This document shows positions 42,586 through 52,572 of a DNA stretch of 64,000 nucleotides, piece after piece; position 1 is the stretch's first letter, and each line of letters opens with the position of its first letter. Source of the stretch: Paramoeba atlantica (Eukaryota; Discosea); NCBI GenBank assembly GCA_977017575.1, contig CDRNVI010000173.1:1-64000 (forward strand). Direction: 5' to 3'. Position numbers and translations under genes: made by a program. The notes beneath the pieces were generated by a model. That model was not told the DNA's origin and searched no databases. It saw only the letters and a list, made by a program, of their open reading frames with translations.

Positions 42586-43765
42586 ATGAGTGAAAATAGA
42601 GGAAAGAGAAAGAAAGGAGGAGAAACAGAATTGGAAACTGAGAAAAAGAGAAAAACCAAAAGAGAAAAGAAAGAGGAGGAAGGAGATCAAACAACAGATC
42701 GTTGTGGTTCTGAAGGAGAAAGAGAAAGAGAAGAAGTGGCGATGAAAAGAAGAAGAAAGGAAGAAGAAGAGAAAAAGAAAAGATTTGAATGTGGAATATG
42801 TTTGGAGTTAATGAATTGGGAAAAAGAACCAAGGTTGTTACCTTGTTGTGCTCTTTCTTTTTGCTCTCTTTGTCTCAACAATCTCTTTCTTCTTCAAAAT
42901 CCTTCCTCTTCTTCTTCTTCCTCTTCCTCTTCTTCTTCCTCTATGAAAGGAGTGAAATGTCCAGTGTGTTGCGAAATGAACGAATGTGAATGCGTTGAGG
43001 CACTTTCGATGAATTATTTGATTCCAGAAACGATTGATGTTCTTCTTTCTTCAAATTTGATCTCTTTCTCCAATCAATCAACTTCAGGTTTTTACTTTTT
43101 GTTTTTTTCCTTTCTCTTTTGGAGGAGAATTGACTGACTTCCTTTTTTAAACATAAAAATGAGAAGAGGAAGTTGCCCCAAGATGTGTGAATTTCGAAAT
43201 TTGTGGAGAACAAACTCGAATGTATTGTTCTGATTGTAAAGTCTTTATTTGTGATTCTTGTGATTCTTCTCACTCTTCTGCGATTTTCACTCAAAATCAC
43301 AAACGATCTGAAAGAGATGGTGTTGAGGGAGGTGGAAGAAGAAGAAGATTGGAAGAGGAGGGAGGGGTGATGGGAGTGATGGGATTGGAGAATTTGAAGA
43401 AGAGAGAATGTTCAAAACACCCATCTGAAACAATTTGTGGCTATTGTTTTCAATGTTCTTCTTTTGTTTGTACTCGTTGTATTCTTGGTACACATGATGA
43501 TCAAGAACAACAATTTGATCATCCAATCCAATTGAAACATCAACAGGTTCCAACTGAAGTGAATCAATTGTTTTCTGAATTGTTGATTCAATCATCTCAT
43601 TTCCTTCTTTATCTATCACTTTCAATCCACCCTCTTCACAAACAAAAATATTCCCATCACTGTTCACACTCACTCCATAAGGTGCATTCTTCAAAGGAAA
43701 AGAAGAAACAACGCGAATCGAATCACCACCACCATCACAACAAATCACTCCTTTCTTTGGTTTGA
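42586..43765 (+). CDS. TRIM-NHL-like copy g15, cut after B-box 2 by an inversion junction
   Basis: Exons 42586-43087 and 43164-43765 with a 76-nt intron (367 aa). Class I start (MSENRGKRKKGGETELE) with a shortened acidic segment; exon 2 starts EEEVAPRCVNFEIC, the g8 type, so the gene is a mosaic. RING and both B-boxes are complete to ILGTHDD. At about 43500 the sequence joins the reverse complement of an NHL region at TGATCA. The last ~90 codons (from QEQQFDHP) are therefore antisense to g16, and coiled coil and propeller are missing. If expressed, it is a RING/B-box protein with a novel tail; it may be dead. Confidence 0.75.
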
Positions 43766-45195
43766 GTAATCCATCAACACCTCCTTCAAAAACAATATCA
43801 TTTGCAGTTTGAAGAAGAGTTGAAAAAAGTTGATCATCAAAAAAGAGAGAAATATCACAATCAGTTGTTGTTGTTGTTGTTGTTGTTGGTGTGTTGGATA
43901 AACGAATAATTGAATCTTTTCTGATTCTTAAATCTTCTTTCTCCAATTCTATTTCTTTCTTTTCAATTCTTTTCTTTTCTAATTTCTCTTCTAATTCTTT
44001 CATTTCTCTTTCAATTCTTTTTCTTTTCTTTTCAATCACAATCAATCTTTTCTCCAATTTATCTCCAATCTTTACAACTTCATCCCTTTTCTCCAAAATA
44101 CTTTCTTCAATTGATTTCACTTTCTTATTGTGATCATCATGTGTACCAAGAATACAACAAACACAAACAAAAGAAGAACATTGAAAACAATATCCACAAA
44201 TTGTTTCAGATGGGTGTTTTGAACATTCTCTCTTCTTCAAATTCTCTAATCCCATCACTCCCACCACCCTCTCCTCCTCCAATCTTCTTTTTCCACCTCC
44301 CTCAACACCATCTCTTTCAAATCGTTTGTGATTTCGAGAGAAAATAGAAGAAGAGTGAGATGGATCACAAGAATCACAAATAAAGACTTTACAATCAGAA
44401 CAATACATTCGAGTTTGTTCTCTGCATGTTTCAAAATTTACACATCTTCTTTGAACGGCTTCTCCTGCTTTGTTTTTTTGTTGATAAAAAACGAAAAACT
44501 AAGTCAGTGAAGGTGAAATAACTTTTTCTCAAAAAAAAACGGCAAGAGTAAAAAAAAGAAAAAAGAAAAAGAAAAAAATCCAAAAAAAATCATTGGAGGA
44601 AAAGTAAAAAACCTGAAGTTAATTGTTGGGAGAAAGAGATCAAATTCGAAGAAAGAAGAACATCAATCGTTTCTGGAATCAAATAATTCATCGAAAGTGT
44701 TTCAACACTTTCACATTCGTTCATTTCTCGACACACTGGACATTTCACTCCTCTCAAAGAGGAAGAAGAAGAGGAAGATGGGGAAGAAGAAGAAGAAGAG
44801 GAAGAGGAAGAGGAGGAAGGAGGATTTTGAAGAAGAAAGAGATTGTTAAGACAAAGAGTACAAAAAGAAAGACCACAACAAGGTAACAACCTTGGTTCTT
44901 TTTCCCAACTCATCAACTCCAAACATATTCCACATTCAAATCTTTTCTTTTTCTCTTCTTCTTCCTTTCTTCTTCTTTTCATCATCTCTTCTTCTCTTTC
45001 TCTTTCTCCTTCTTCTTCTTCTTTTCCAAGAACATCCTCACTTCTTTTTCGCTGTTCTATTTCATCATTCTTCCCAACTACAACAACATCATCAAGATTA
45101 CTTTGTTCTTTCTTTCCTCTCTTTGTTTTTCTTTTCCCCCCCTCACTCCCACTTCTCACCACTTTTCTCTTTCTCTTTCTTCTTTGATCCCTCAT
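43287..45195 (-). CDS. TRIM-NHL-like copy g16, propeller cut short by the same inversion junction
   Basis: Exon 1 45195-44613 (MRDQRRKRKRKVVRSGSEGG, class III as in g18), intron 148 nt, exon 2 44464-43287; 586 aa. RING, both B-boxes, coiled coil and Thr8 linker are complete. Only the first NHL blades remain, through GLDDQIVVLDH; from about 43505 the frame continues into the antisense of g15 (VYQEYNEYKQKKN...). Exon 2 starts GEAVQRRCVNFETCREQ as in g5. It overlaps g15 tail-to-tail over 43287-43765. The partial propeller would not close, so a different function or none is likely. Confidence 0.75.
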
Positions 45196-45299
45196 TTTAT
45201 CTTCTTTTTTAATCTCTCTCTCTCCAAATCAAAACAACACCTTTTCGACGAAAATATTAAATGAGAGTTGTTGAGCAGTTCGAGTGTGTGTGGGTGGAG

Positions 45300-45318
45300 A
45301 GTTAAAATATAAGGGGAT
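45300..45318 (-). promoter_or_regulatory. TATA-like promoter site of g16
   Basis: On minus, CCCCTTATATTTTAAC lies about 110 nt upstream of the g16 ATG, inside the block shared with g18, where the matching place reads TCTTATTTAAAAAG (51570-51585). Function is inferred. Confidence 0.35.
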
Positions 45319-46003
45319 GATTTCTCTGTGTTCATATCATTTTAGAAGTCACAATCAAAAGAAATGGAAGAAAAGAAAGAAAGAAAGAAAGAAAGAACAA
45401 GAAAGGAAAGGAAAATGAAGGAAGAAAAAAGAAATAATAAACTAAACCACACCCCTACAATTCGAGATAGAGAGAAGAGAGTGGTGTTTGTTGCTAATGT
45501 GTTTTATTGAAAGAGATGTTTCTGTTTAATTTGAAAGAGAGATGAAAGAAGATCAAAAGATGAGATGAGATTTCAATGCAAGAAGAAAAAATATAAAAAT
45601 GGAAGACAAAGAAAATGGAAAGTTTTAAAAGAAAACAAAACAAGAATCCAAAAAGAGAAATCAAAAAACAAAAACAACAACAAAAAACAAAAAACAAACA
45701 TTCTCTTCAAAAGGCAAAGAGACAAAGAACCAAGAGAAGAGACAAAGAAGAGAGACAAAGAAGAGAGAGTACAAAAACAAACTCTGTCTCAAGAAGGAAA
45801 GGGACAAAAAAAAGAATCAATCAATCAAGAGATTCAAACGAAAAATGGTCTCTGAGATTTTTACAAACACAGGAGAAGGAGAGAGAAGAGAGAAGAGAGC
45901 GACCAAAAAGAGAGAGAAAGAGAAGAGAGAAAAGAGAGAGGAAGAGAGAAGAGAGGAGAGGGAAAAACGAAAAAGAAAAAGTTTTTGGTGTGTTTTTGTG
46001 ATA

Positions 46004-46051
46004 TTTTTTTCAGAGGTTTAAAAAGTTTTGAATCCTCTTTTCGTACCCTTC
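46004..46051 (-). promoter_or_regulatory. Conserved divergent-promoter element, copy 8
   Basis: Reverse of the GGGTACGAAAAGAGG sub-variant, with the extended GGTGTGTTTTTGTGATAT tail on its left (from about 45982). Confidence 0.5.
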
Positions 46052-46875
46052 CTTTTTTTCTCTTTTTTTTTCTGTTTTTCTTGTTTCTTTGTCTCTCTTG
46101 TTCTTTTGTTCTCTCTCTTTTTTCTTTTTTTCTGTTTCCTTTTCTTCCCTCTCGTTTTTGTTCTTCGTCTCTTCTTCCGTCTCTTCTTCTTCAATTTTTG
46201 TTTTGGGCTCCACTCTTTTCTTTCTCTTTGTGTTTCATTTTTGGACGTTTCATTTTTTGGTTCTGATTTTGGTCGGGGTTTGATTTTCTTCAAAATTTTC
46301 TTTTTGCTTTTTTTTGTCCATATTTTTTGTCCCTTTCTCCTCTTTTCATTTTCGTTTTTATCTTTCTTTCCTCTCTCTTTTCTCTCTTTCTCTTTTATTT
46401 CTTTGATCTCTCTTTCCTCTTCCTCTCTTTTCTCTCTTTTCTCGAGCCTCTTTTTGCTGACAGAGTTTTTCTCTTTTTATGAAATTATTCAGGCTTTCTT
46501 TTGTGTGTGGGGGTGTTGTGAGTTGTGATTTAGGAGGAGTCTCTCTCCACATTTTCGTTTTCTTGTCTCTCTCTCTTCTACTGCTAGTTTTTTGTCTTCT
46601 TTTTTTTTTGGAGAGAGAGAGAGTGTTTTTTTTACCATTCTTTGTTGTTGTTGGATTTGTTTGGAGAGATCTTTGTTGACCTTTTTTTGAGTTTTTTCAA
46701 TTTTGAGAAAAGGTTTTTATTTTGATTTTTTTGAATCTTCTTTTTTTTTGTTTTTGTATGTGTGGTTATTGATTATTTATTGTTCACAGAGATCTTCATC
46801 TATTTTATTGTGTTTTTGTTCTCTTTTCAAAAGTTGTTTCTTTTTTTTGTTGTTGGGGGTTGGAAGTGAAAACAA

Positions 46876-48538
46876 ATGAGGGAAGGAAAAGGAGAGAAAA
46901 AGATGGGAGGAATAGAGATTGTGAAAAGTGAGAAGAAGAAGGATAAACGAAAAACAAAAGAACAAACTAAGGATGATGAAAGTGGTGTTGGAGAAAAACA
47001 AGAAATAGAAGATCAAGAACAACAAAGAAAAGAGAGAGAAGGAAAACAAGAGGGAGGAGAAGGAGAACAAGAGAGAGAAAAAAGAAAAAAGAGAAGGAGA
47101 GAGAAAGAAGAAGAAGAGAAAAAGAAAAGATTTGAATGTGGAATATGTTTGGAGTTAATGAATTGGGAAAAAGAACCAAGGTTGTTACCTTGTTGTGGTC
47201 TTTCTTTTTGCTCTCTTTGTCTTACCAAACTCTTTCTTCTTCAAAATCCTCCTTCCCCCTCTTCCTCATCTTCCTCTTCTTCTTCCCCATCTCCCCCTTC
47301 TTCTTCACCCTCTTTAAAAGGAGTGAAATGTCCAGTTTGTTGCGAAATGAACGAATGTGAAAGTGTTGAAACACTTTCGATGAATTATTTGATTCCAGAA
47401 ACGATTGATGTTCTTCTTTCTTCGAATTTGATCTCTTTCTCCAATCCATCAAGTTTTTTTTCACTTTTCTTCATTTTTCTCTCTTTTCTTTTCAACCTTC
47501 CTTCTCTCTTGAGTTGATGAAAAAGAAACCAAAATAGGAGATGGAGGAATGGAATGTGCCAATTTCGAAACATGTGGAGAACAAACTCGAATGTTTTGTT
47601 CCAAATGCGACATGTTTATTTGTGATTCTTGTGATCCATCTCACACTTCAACTATCTTCACTCGAAATCACAAACGATCTGAAAGAGATGGAAGAAGAAG
47701 ATTGGAGGAGGGGGTAATGGGATTGGAGAATTTGAAGAAGAGAGAATGTTCAAAACACCCATCTGAAACAATTTGTGGATATTGTTTTCAATGTTCTTCT
47801 TTTGTTTGTACTCGTTGTATTCTCGGTACACATGATGATCACAGAAAGAAAGTGAAATCAATTGAAGAAAGTATTTTAGAGAAAAAGAATGAAGTTGTAA
47901 AGATTGGAGATAAATTGGAGAGAAGGTTGATTTTTATTGAAAGGAAAAGAAAAAGAATTGAAGAAGAAATAAAAGAATTAGAAGAGAAATTAGAAAAGAA
48001 AAGAATTGAAAAGAAAGAAATAGAATTAGAGAAAGAAGATTTGAGAATAAGAAAAGATTCAATTATTCGTTTATCCAACACACCAACAACAACAACAACA
48101 ACAACAACTGATTGTGATGTTTCTCTCTTTTTTGATGATCAACTTTTTTCAACTCTTCTTCAAACTGCAAATGATATTGTTTCTGAAGGAGGTGTTGGAT
48201 TACTCAAACCAAAGAAAGGAGTGATTTGTTGTGATGGTGGTGGTGATTCTTTTCGTTTAGTTTCTTCTTTTCCTTTGAAGAATCAACCTTTGGGAGTGAG
48301 TGTGAACAGTGATGGGAATATTTTTATTTGTGAGTGGGAGAATGGATTAAGAGTGAAAGATAAAGAAGGAAATGAGATTGGTTCAATTGTATTGAAATTC
48401 ATTCAACAAAAAGAACAGACAAAAGGAAACAAAAAAAGAAGAGAGAACAATTGTAGAAAACAAAAAAAAAAGAAAAAATTAAAAAAAAAAAAGAGAGTGG
48501 AGGTATCAGTATCAAGGGTGGTGTGGAAGTGGAGTTGA
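46876..48538 (+). CDS. TRIM-NHL-like copy g17, propeller truncated
   Basis: Exons 46876-47452 and 47538-48538 with an 85-nt intron using a CAA|GTTTTTT donor and ATAG acceptor (525 aa). Class II N-terminus (MREGKGEKKMGGIEIVKSE). RING loop with PSPPSSSPS; post-RING CCEMNECES. Exon 2 starts RDGGMECANFETC as in g22. The B-box linker is shortened (RDGRRRLEEGVMGLEN). Thr8 linker. Homology stops near 48385 in the first blade (KDKEGNEIGS); the rest is Lys/Arg-rich and corresponds to the reverse of another copy's 3' flank. At most one blade remains. Confidence 0.75.
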
Positions 48539-49169
48539 TGGGAATTGGAAAGGGGGGAAGGTATGAAGAGAGGAGAGGGGGAAGGGGATTGGAGGGGGGG
48601 ATGTGGAGGATGGAGGGGGGAGGGGGAAAGGAGAGAGGGTGGGATTTGGGATTGAAGGGGCAGAAGAAGAAGAGGGAGGAGTTGAGGAAGAGGAAGAAGG
48701 GGGTGAAGAGAAAGAGGGGAGGAAGAGGAGGAGAGGAAGGGAAAGAAGTGAGAGAGAAAGAGGAAGAGGAAGAGGAGGAGATGGTGGAGGAAGGGGGAAG
48801 AATTTCACTAACTCAACACACAACAAAAAAACACAAAAGAGAGAGGAGAAGCAAAAATTGCGAAAAGTTTTTGAAGAAGGATAAAAATCAAATCGAAATT
48901 GAAGAAGAATGCTGATTTGGAAAGAAGAAGACCATGCAGTTCTCCAGACTAAAAGGAGGAAGGGAGGAGAGGAAGGGGAAAGAGAAATTAATTTCTTCCA
49001 AAAACAGAAAAAAGGAAAACAAAAAAAAGAACAAAAATAATAAATTGACACAAAAAATAAAACAAATCAAAAAGAAAAAAAGAAAAAAAGAAAAAAAGAA
49101 AAAACAAAATAAAGAGAAAAGAAAATGAAAAAAAAATGAACCCTCTTTCCTCCCCCTCTCTTCAAAAAA
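48386..49169. other. Fused 3' region g17 / g18 with G-rich tract
   Basis: No further gene seen. From about 48386 the sequence is the inverted 3' flank of a family member (ATTGAAATTCATTCAACAAA matches the plus-strand 3' flanks at 15365 and 22810 in reverse). A G-rich tract follows (48530-48800), then CCAGACTAAAAGG near 48945, the 3' module of g18. Confidence 0.55.
48530..48800 (+). repeat. G-rich purine tract
   Basis: Almost pure G/A with many runs of three or more G (GGGGGG, GGGGG, GGGG), unlike the A-rich purine tracts elsewhere in the window. The runs are dense enough for G-quadruplex or triplex formation. Confidence 0.6.
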
Positions 49170-51447
49170 TTATTTCCACAATTCAATTGACTTTTTCTTC
49201 CAATCAGAAACAATCATTGTTCCAAATGAATCAACAACAATCCCAGTCGGACACTTCATGTGATGTTGACCAAACGAAAAAAGAAATGTTCCATCTTTCT
49301 CAAACACACTCACTTTTTCATTTCCTCGATCACAAACAACAATTCTACCTTCCCCATCCACATCAACACCTTTTGGACAATCGAATTGAGAATCATCTGA
49401 ACCATATGTTCCAAAACATCGAATAAAATTCCCTTCAATATCCATCACTTGAATCCGATGATTCAAACGATCAGAAATAACAATATTCCCATCTCCATCA
49501 ACTCCAACACTGTTTGGTTCATTAAATAGACCTTCAGAAGAACCAAATGAACCAAAAGAACAAAGAAAAGATCCATCATTATCAAACACTTGAATTCGAT
49601 GATTGCAAGTATCAGCGACAATAATTCGACCTTCTTCATCCACATCCACACCCCATGGTTCATCAAACTGACCATCTTCATCACCAAATGATCCAAAAGA
49701 TTTGATCAATTCTCCTTCTTTGCGTAGGACTACAACTCTATGAGAATCTTGAGACCAATCAAGAACAACAATTTGATCATTCAATCCAATTGAAACATCA
49801 ACAGGATCCAACTGAAGTGAATCAATTGTTTTCTGAATTGTTGATTCAATCATCTCATTTCCTTCTTTATCTATCACTCTCAATCCATCATCTTCACAAA
49901 CAAAAATATTCCCATCACTGTTCACACTCACTCCATGAGGTTGATTCTTCAAAGGAAAAGAAGAAACAAAACGAAAAGAATCACCACCACCATCACAACA
50001 AATCACTCCTTTCTTTCCAAATCCAACAATCCCTCCTTCAGAGACAATATCAGTTGCAGTTTGAAGAAGAGTTGAAAAAAGTTGATCATCAAAAAAGAGA
50101 GAAACATCACAATCAGTTGTTGTTGTTGTTGTTGGTGTGTTGGATAAACGAATAATTGAATCTTTTCTGATTCTCAAATCTTCTTTCTCTAATTCTATTT
50201 CTTTCTTTTCAATTCTTTTCTTTTCTAATTTCTCTTCTAATTCTTTCATTTCTTTTTCAATTCTTTTTCTTTTCCTCTCAATCAAAATCAATCTTTTCTC
50301 CAATTTATCTCCAATCCTCACAACTTCATTTCTCTTCTCCAAAATACTTTCTTCAATTGATTTCACTTTCTTTCTGTGATCATCATGAGTTTCAAGAATA
50401 CAACGAGTACAAACAAAAGAAGAACATTGAAAACAAAATCCACAAATTGTTTCAGCTGGGTGTTTTGAACATTCTCTCTTCTTCAAATTCTCCAATCCCA
50501 CTCTCACCACCCCCTCCTCTTCCAATCTTCTTCTTCTTCCACCTCCCCCAACACCATCTCTTTCAGATCGTTTGTGATTTCGAGAGAAAATAGTTGAAGT
50601 GTGAGATGGATCACAAGAATCACAAATAAACATGTTGCAATCAGAACAATACATTTGAGTTTGTTCTCCACACATTTCGAAATTCACACATTCTGATCCA
50701 CCATCTCCTGTTTAAAATATATGTTTTTCAACAATTTGAAATAGCTTTTTTTCAAAAAAGAGGAAAGGGAAAGAGAGGGAAGAAAGAGAGGAAGTTCAAA
50801 AAATGGAAATAAAAACCTGATTGATTGGAGAAAGAGATCAAATTTGAAGAAAGAAGAACATCAATCGTTTCTGGAATCAAATAATTCATCGAAAGTGTTT
50901 CAACACTTTCACATTCGTTCATTTCTCGACACACTGGACATTTCACTCCTTTCAAAGAGGAAGGAGAGGAAGGAGAGGGGGAGGGAGAAGAAGAAGAAGA
51001 GGAAGAATTTTGAAGAAGAAAGAGTTTGTTGAGACAAGGAAAACAAAAAGAAAGACCACAACAAGGTAACAACCTTGGTTCTTTTTCCCAATTCATCAAC
51101 TCCAAACAGATTCCACATTCAAATCTTTTCTTTTTCTCTTCTTCCTTTCTTCTTCTCTTCATCACCACTTCTTCTCTTTCTCTTTCTCCTTCTTCTTCTC
51201 CTTCATTTTGTCCCACTTGTTGTTCTCTCTTTCCAAGAACATCCTCACTTCTTCTTCTTTCTCTTTGTTCTCTTTCATCAACATCATCTTCAATCACAAC
51301 AACATCAACATCTTCTTCTTCAATCACAACAACATCATCATCGTCAAGAGGAATTTGTTCTTTCTTTCCTCTTTTTAATTTTTTCCCCTCCTCCTCACTC
51401 CCACTTCTCACCACTTCTCTCTTTCTCTTTCCTCTTTGATCACTCAT
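49170..51447 (-). CDS. TRIM-NHL-like protein, copy g18 (class III N-terminus)
   Basis: Exon 1 51447-50817, intron 109 nt, exon 2 50707-49170; 722 aa. N-terminus MSDQRGKRKREVVRSGSEEE with a long Val/Asp/Glu acidic segment (VVVIEEEDVDVVVIEDD). RING FCFPCL in place of FCSLCL; one Glu shorter before the RING. The B-box linker has GVGGGGRRRR; CSKHPAET in B-box 2. IVGFGKKGV replaces LLKPKKGV. Thr6 linker; VVLRKEGEL in place of VILNKEGEL. Lips: DEPWG/DTCNHR, NEPNS/DRLNHR, DCPKG/DRGNEK, KCPTG/DWKKKS. The last blades closely follow g14, suggesting conversion. No frame break. Confidence 0.92.
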
Positions 51448-52572
51448 TTTATCTTCTTTTTTAATCTCTCTCTCCCCAAATCAAAACAACACCTTTTTCG
51501 ACGAAAATATTAAATGAGAGTTGTCAAGAAGTTCAAATGTGTGTGTGTGTGTGTATCAAGAGAGTTCTCTTTTTAAATAAGAGAATTGGTTGCTCTGTGT
51601 TAATATCATTTTTAGTGTCCAAATCAAAGAAATGAAATTGTCAAAAGGGGTGAGAAAAAGAAGAAAATAAAAAAGGGGGATGAAAGAAGAATGGAAAAGG
51701 AAAGGAAGGGAAAAAGAAACAAACCAAAAAACACACAAAGAAAAAGAAAAAAGAAGAAAGAGGGGTCACAAAGGTTCGTTCAACACTCGTTGGAAGAGAG
51801 AGAGAGAAAGAGAAAGAGATGCAAAGTTTTTGGTTTCCAAGAAAGAGATTTCTCTAAAACTCAACAAAAGAAAAGTTTTTTTTGAAGACAACTCAAACAG
51901 AGGAAATGAGAGAAGAGGGAGACAAAGAAGAGAGAGGGAAGAAAAGGAAACAGAAAAAAGAAAAAGAAAGGGTCCGAAAAGACGATTCAAAACTTTTTTA
52001 ACATCTGAAAAAACCTTCTTTTTTTTTTGTTTTTTGTTTTTTTGTTTTTCCTCTTTTCCCCTCTCTCTCTTCTCTTCCTCTCCTCTTGTTTTGACCCACC
52101 TCCTTTTTTCCACTTGAAGATTGCCTCTCCTTCCCTCTTTCTCTCTTTCTTTCCATCTTTGAGGGTTTTTGGACTCTCTGTTCAGTTGTGTTTTGGTCTT
52201 TTGTTCTTCTCTGTTCCTCTTTCTCTTCCTATCTCTCTCTCTCTTCTCTCTCTCTCTTCTCTTCATTTTGGGCTCTGGATCCTCTTTTTATTTGCGAATT
52301 GGTTTTCTCCCATTGTTCTTCATTTCATTTTTTGTGTTTTGTTTTGGCAGCAGCAGTCTCTCTCTCTCTGTAGTTGGGATAGTTTTGGTTTGCTTTTCTT
52401 TTTTCTTTTTCGTTTTCATTTTCCTCTCTATTTCTTTTGAGGTGTTTTGTTTGTTCTTTTTGTCAAATATTTTGTCTTTTTCATTCTCTTATTTTTTTAA
52501 AAAAATTGTTCTTTTTTCATTGTTGCTTTTTCATTTATTTTTGTTGTTGAATTCTATTTTCCAGAAACAAAA
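51448..52572. other. Divergent intergenic region g18 / g19
   Basis: No gene seen. 51448-51640 is the class III promoter block shared with g16, including a (GT)n tract near 51540-51554. GA-rich to 51965, conserved element at 51967-52014, then CT-rich. A 123-nt candidate 5' UTR intron of g19 spans 52442-52564. Confidence 0.6.
51967..52014 (+). promoter_or_regulatory. Conserved divergent-promoter element, copy 9
   Basis: GGGTCCGAAAAGACGATTC, then AAAACTTTTTTAACATCTG (one extra T, one A lost, C to A), ending AAAAAACC. Confidence 0.5.

Larger units (their letters stand above)
45196..46875. other. Divergent intergenic region g16 / g17
   Basis: No gene seen. 45196-45360 is a class III promoter block shared with g18: TTTTCGACGAAAATATTAAA and a TATA-like TTATATTTTAAC (minus) near 45305-45316. 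GA-rich to 45985, conserved element at 46004-46051, then a CT-rich leader. 46470-46870 matches the leaders of g5 and g22 in reverse (class II). Confidence 0.6.

Noticed and set aside
48540-48915. Gly/Glu/Arg-rich ORFs in the G-rich tract as a gene
   Set aside because: Pure-purine DNA is open in most frames by default; no homology to the array or to any family I recognise.
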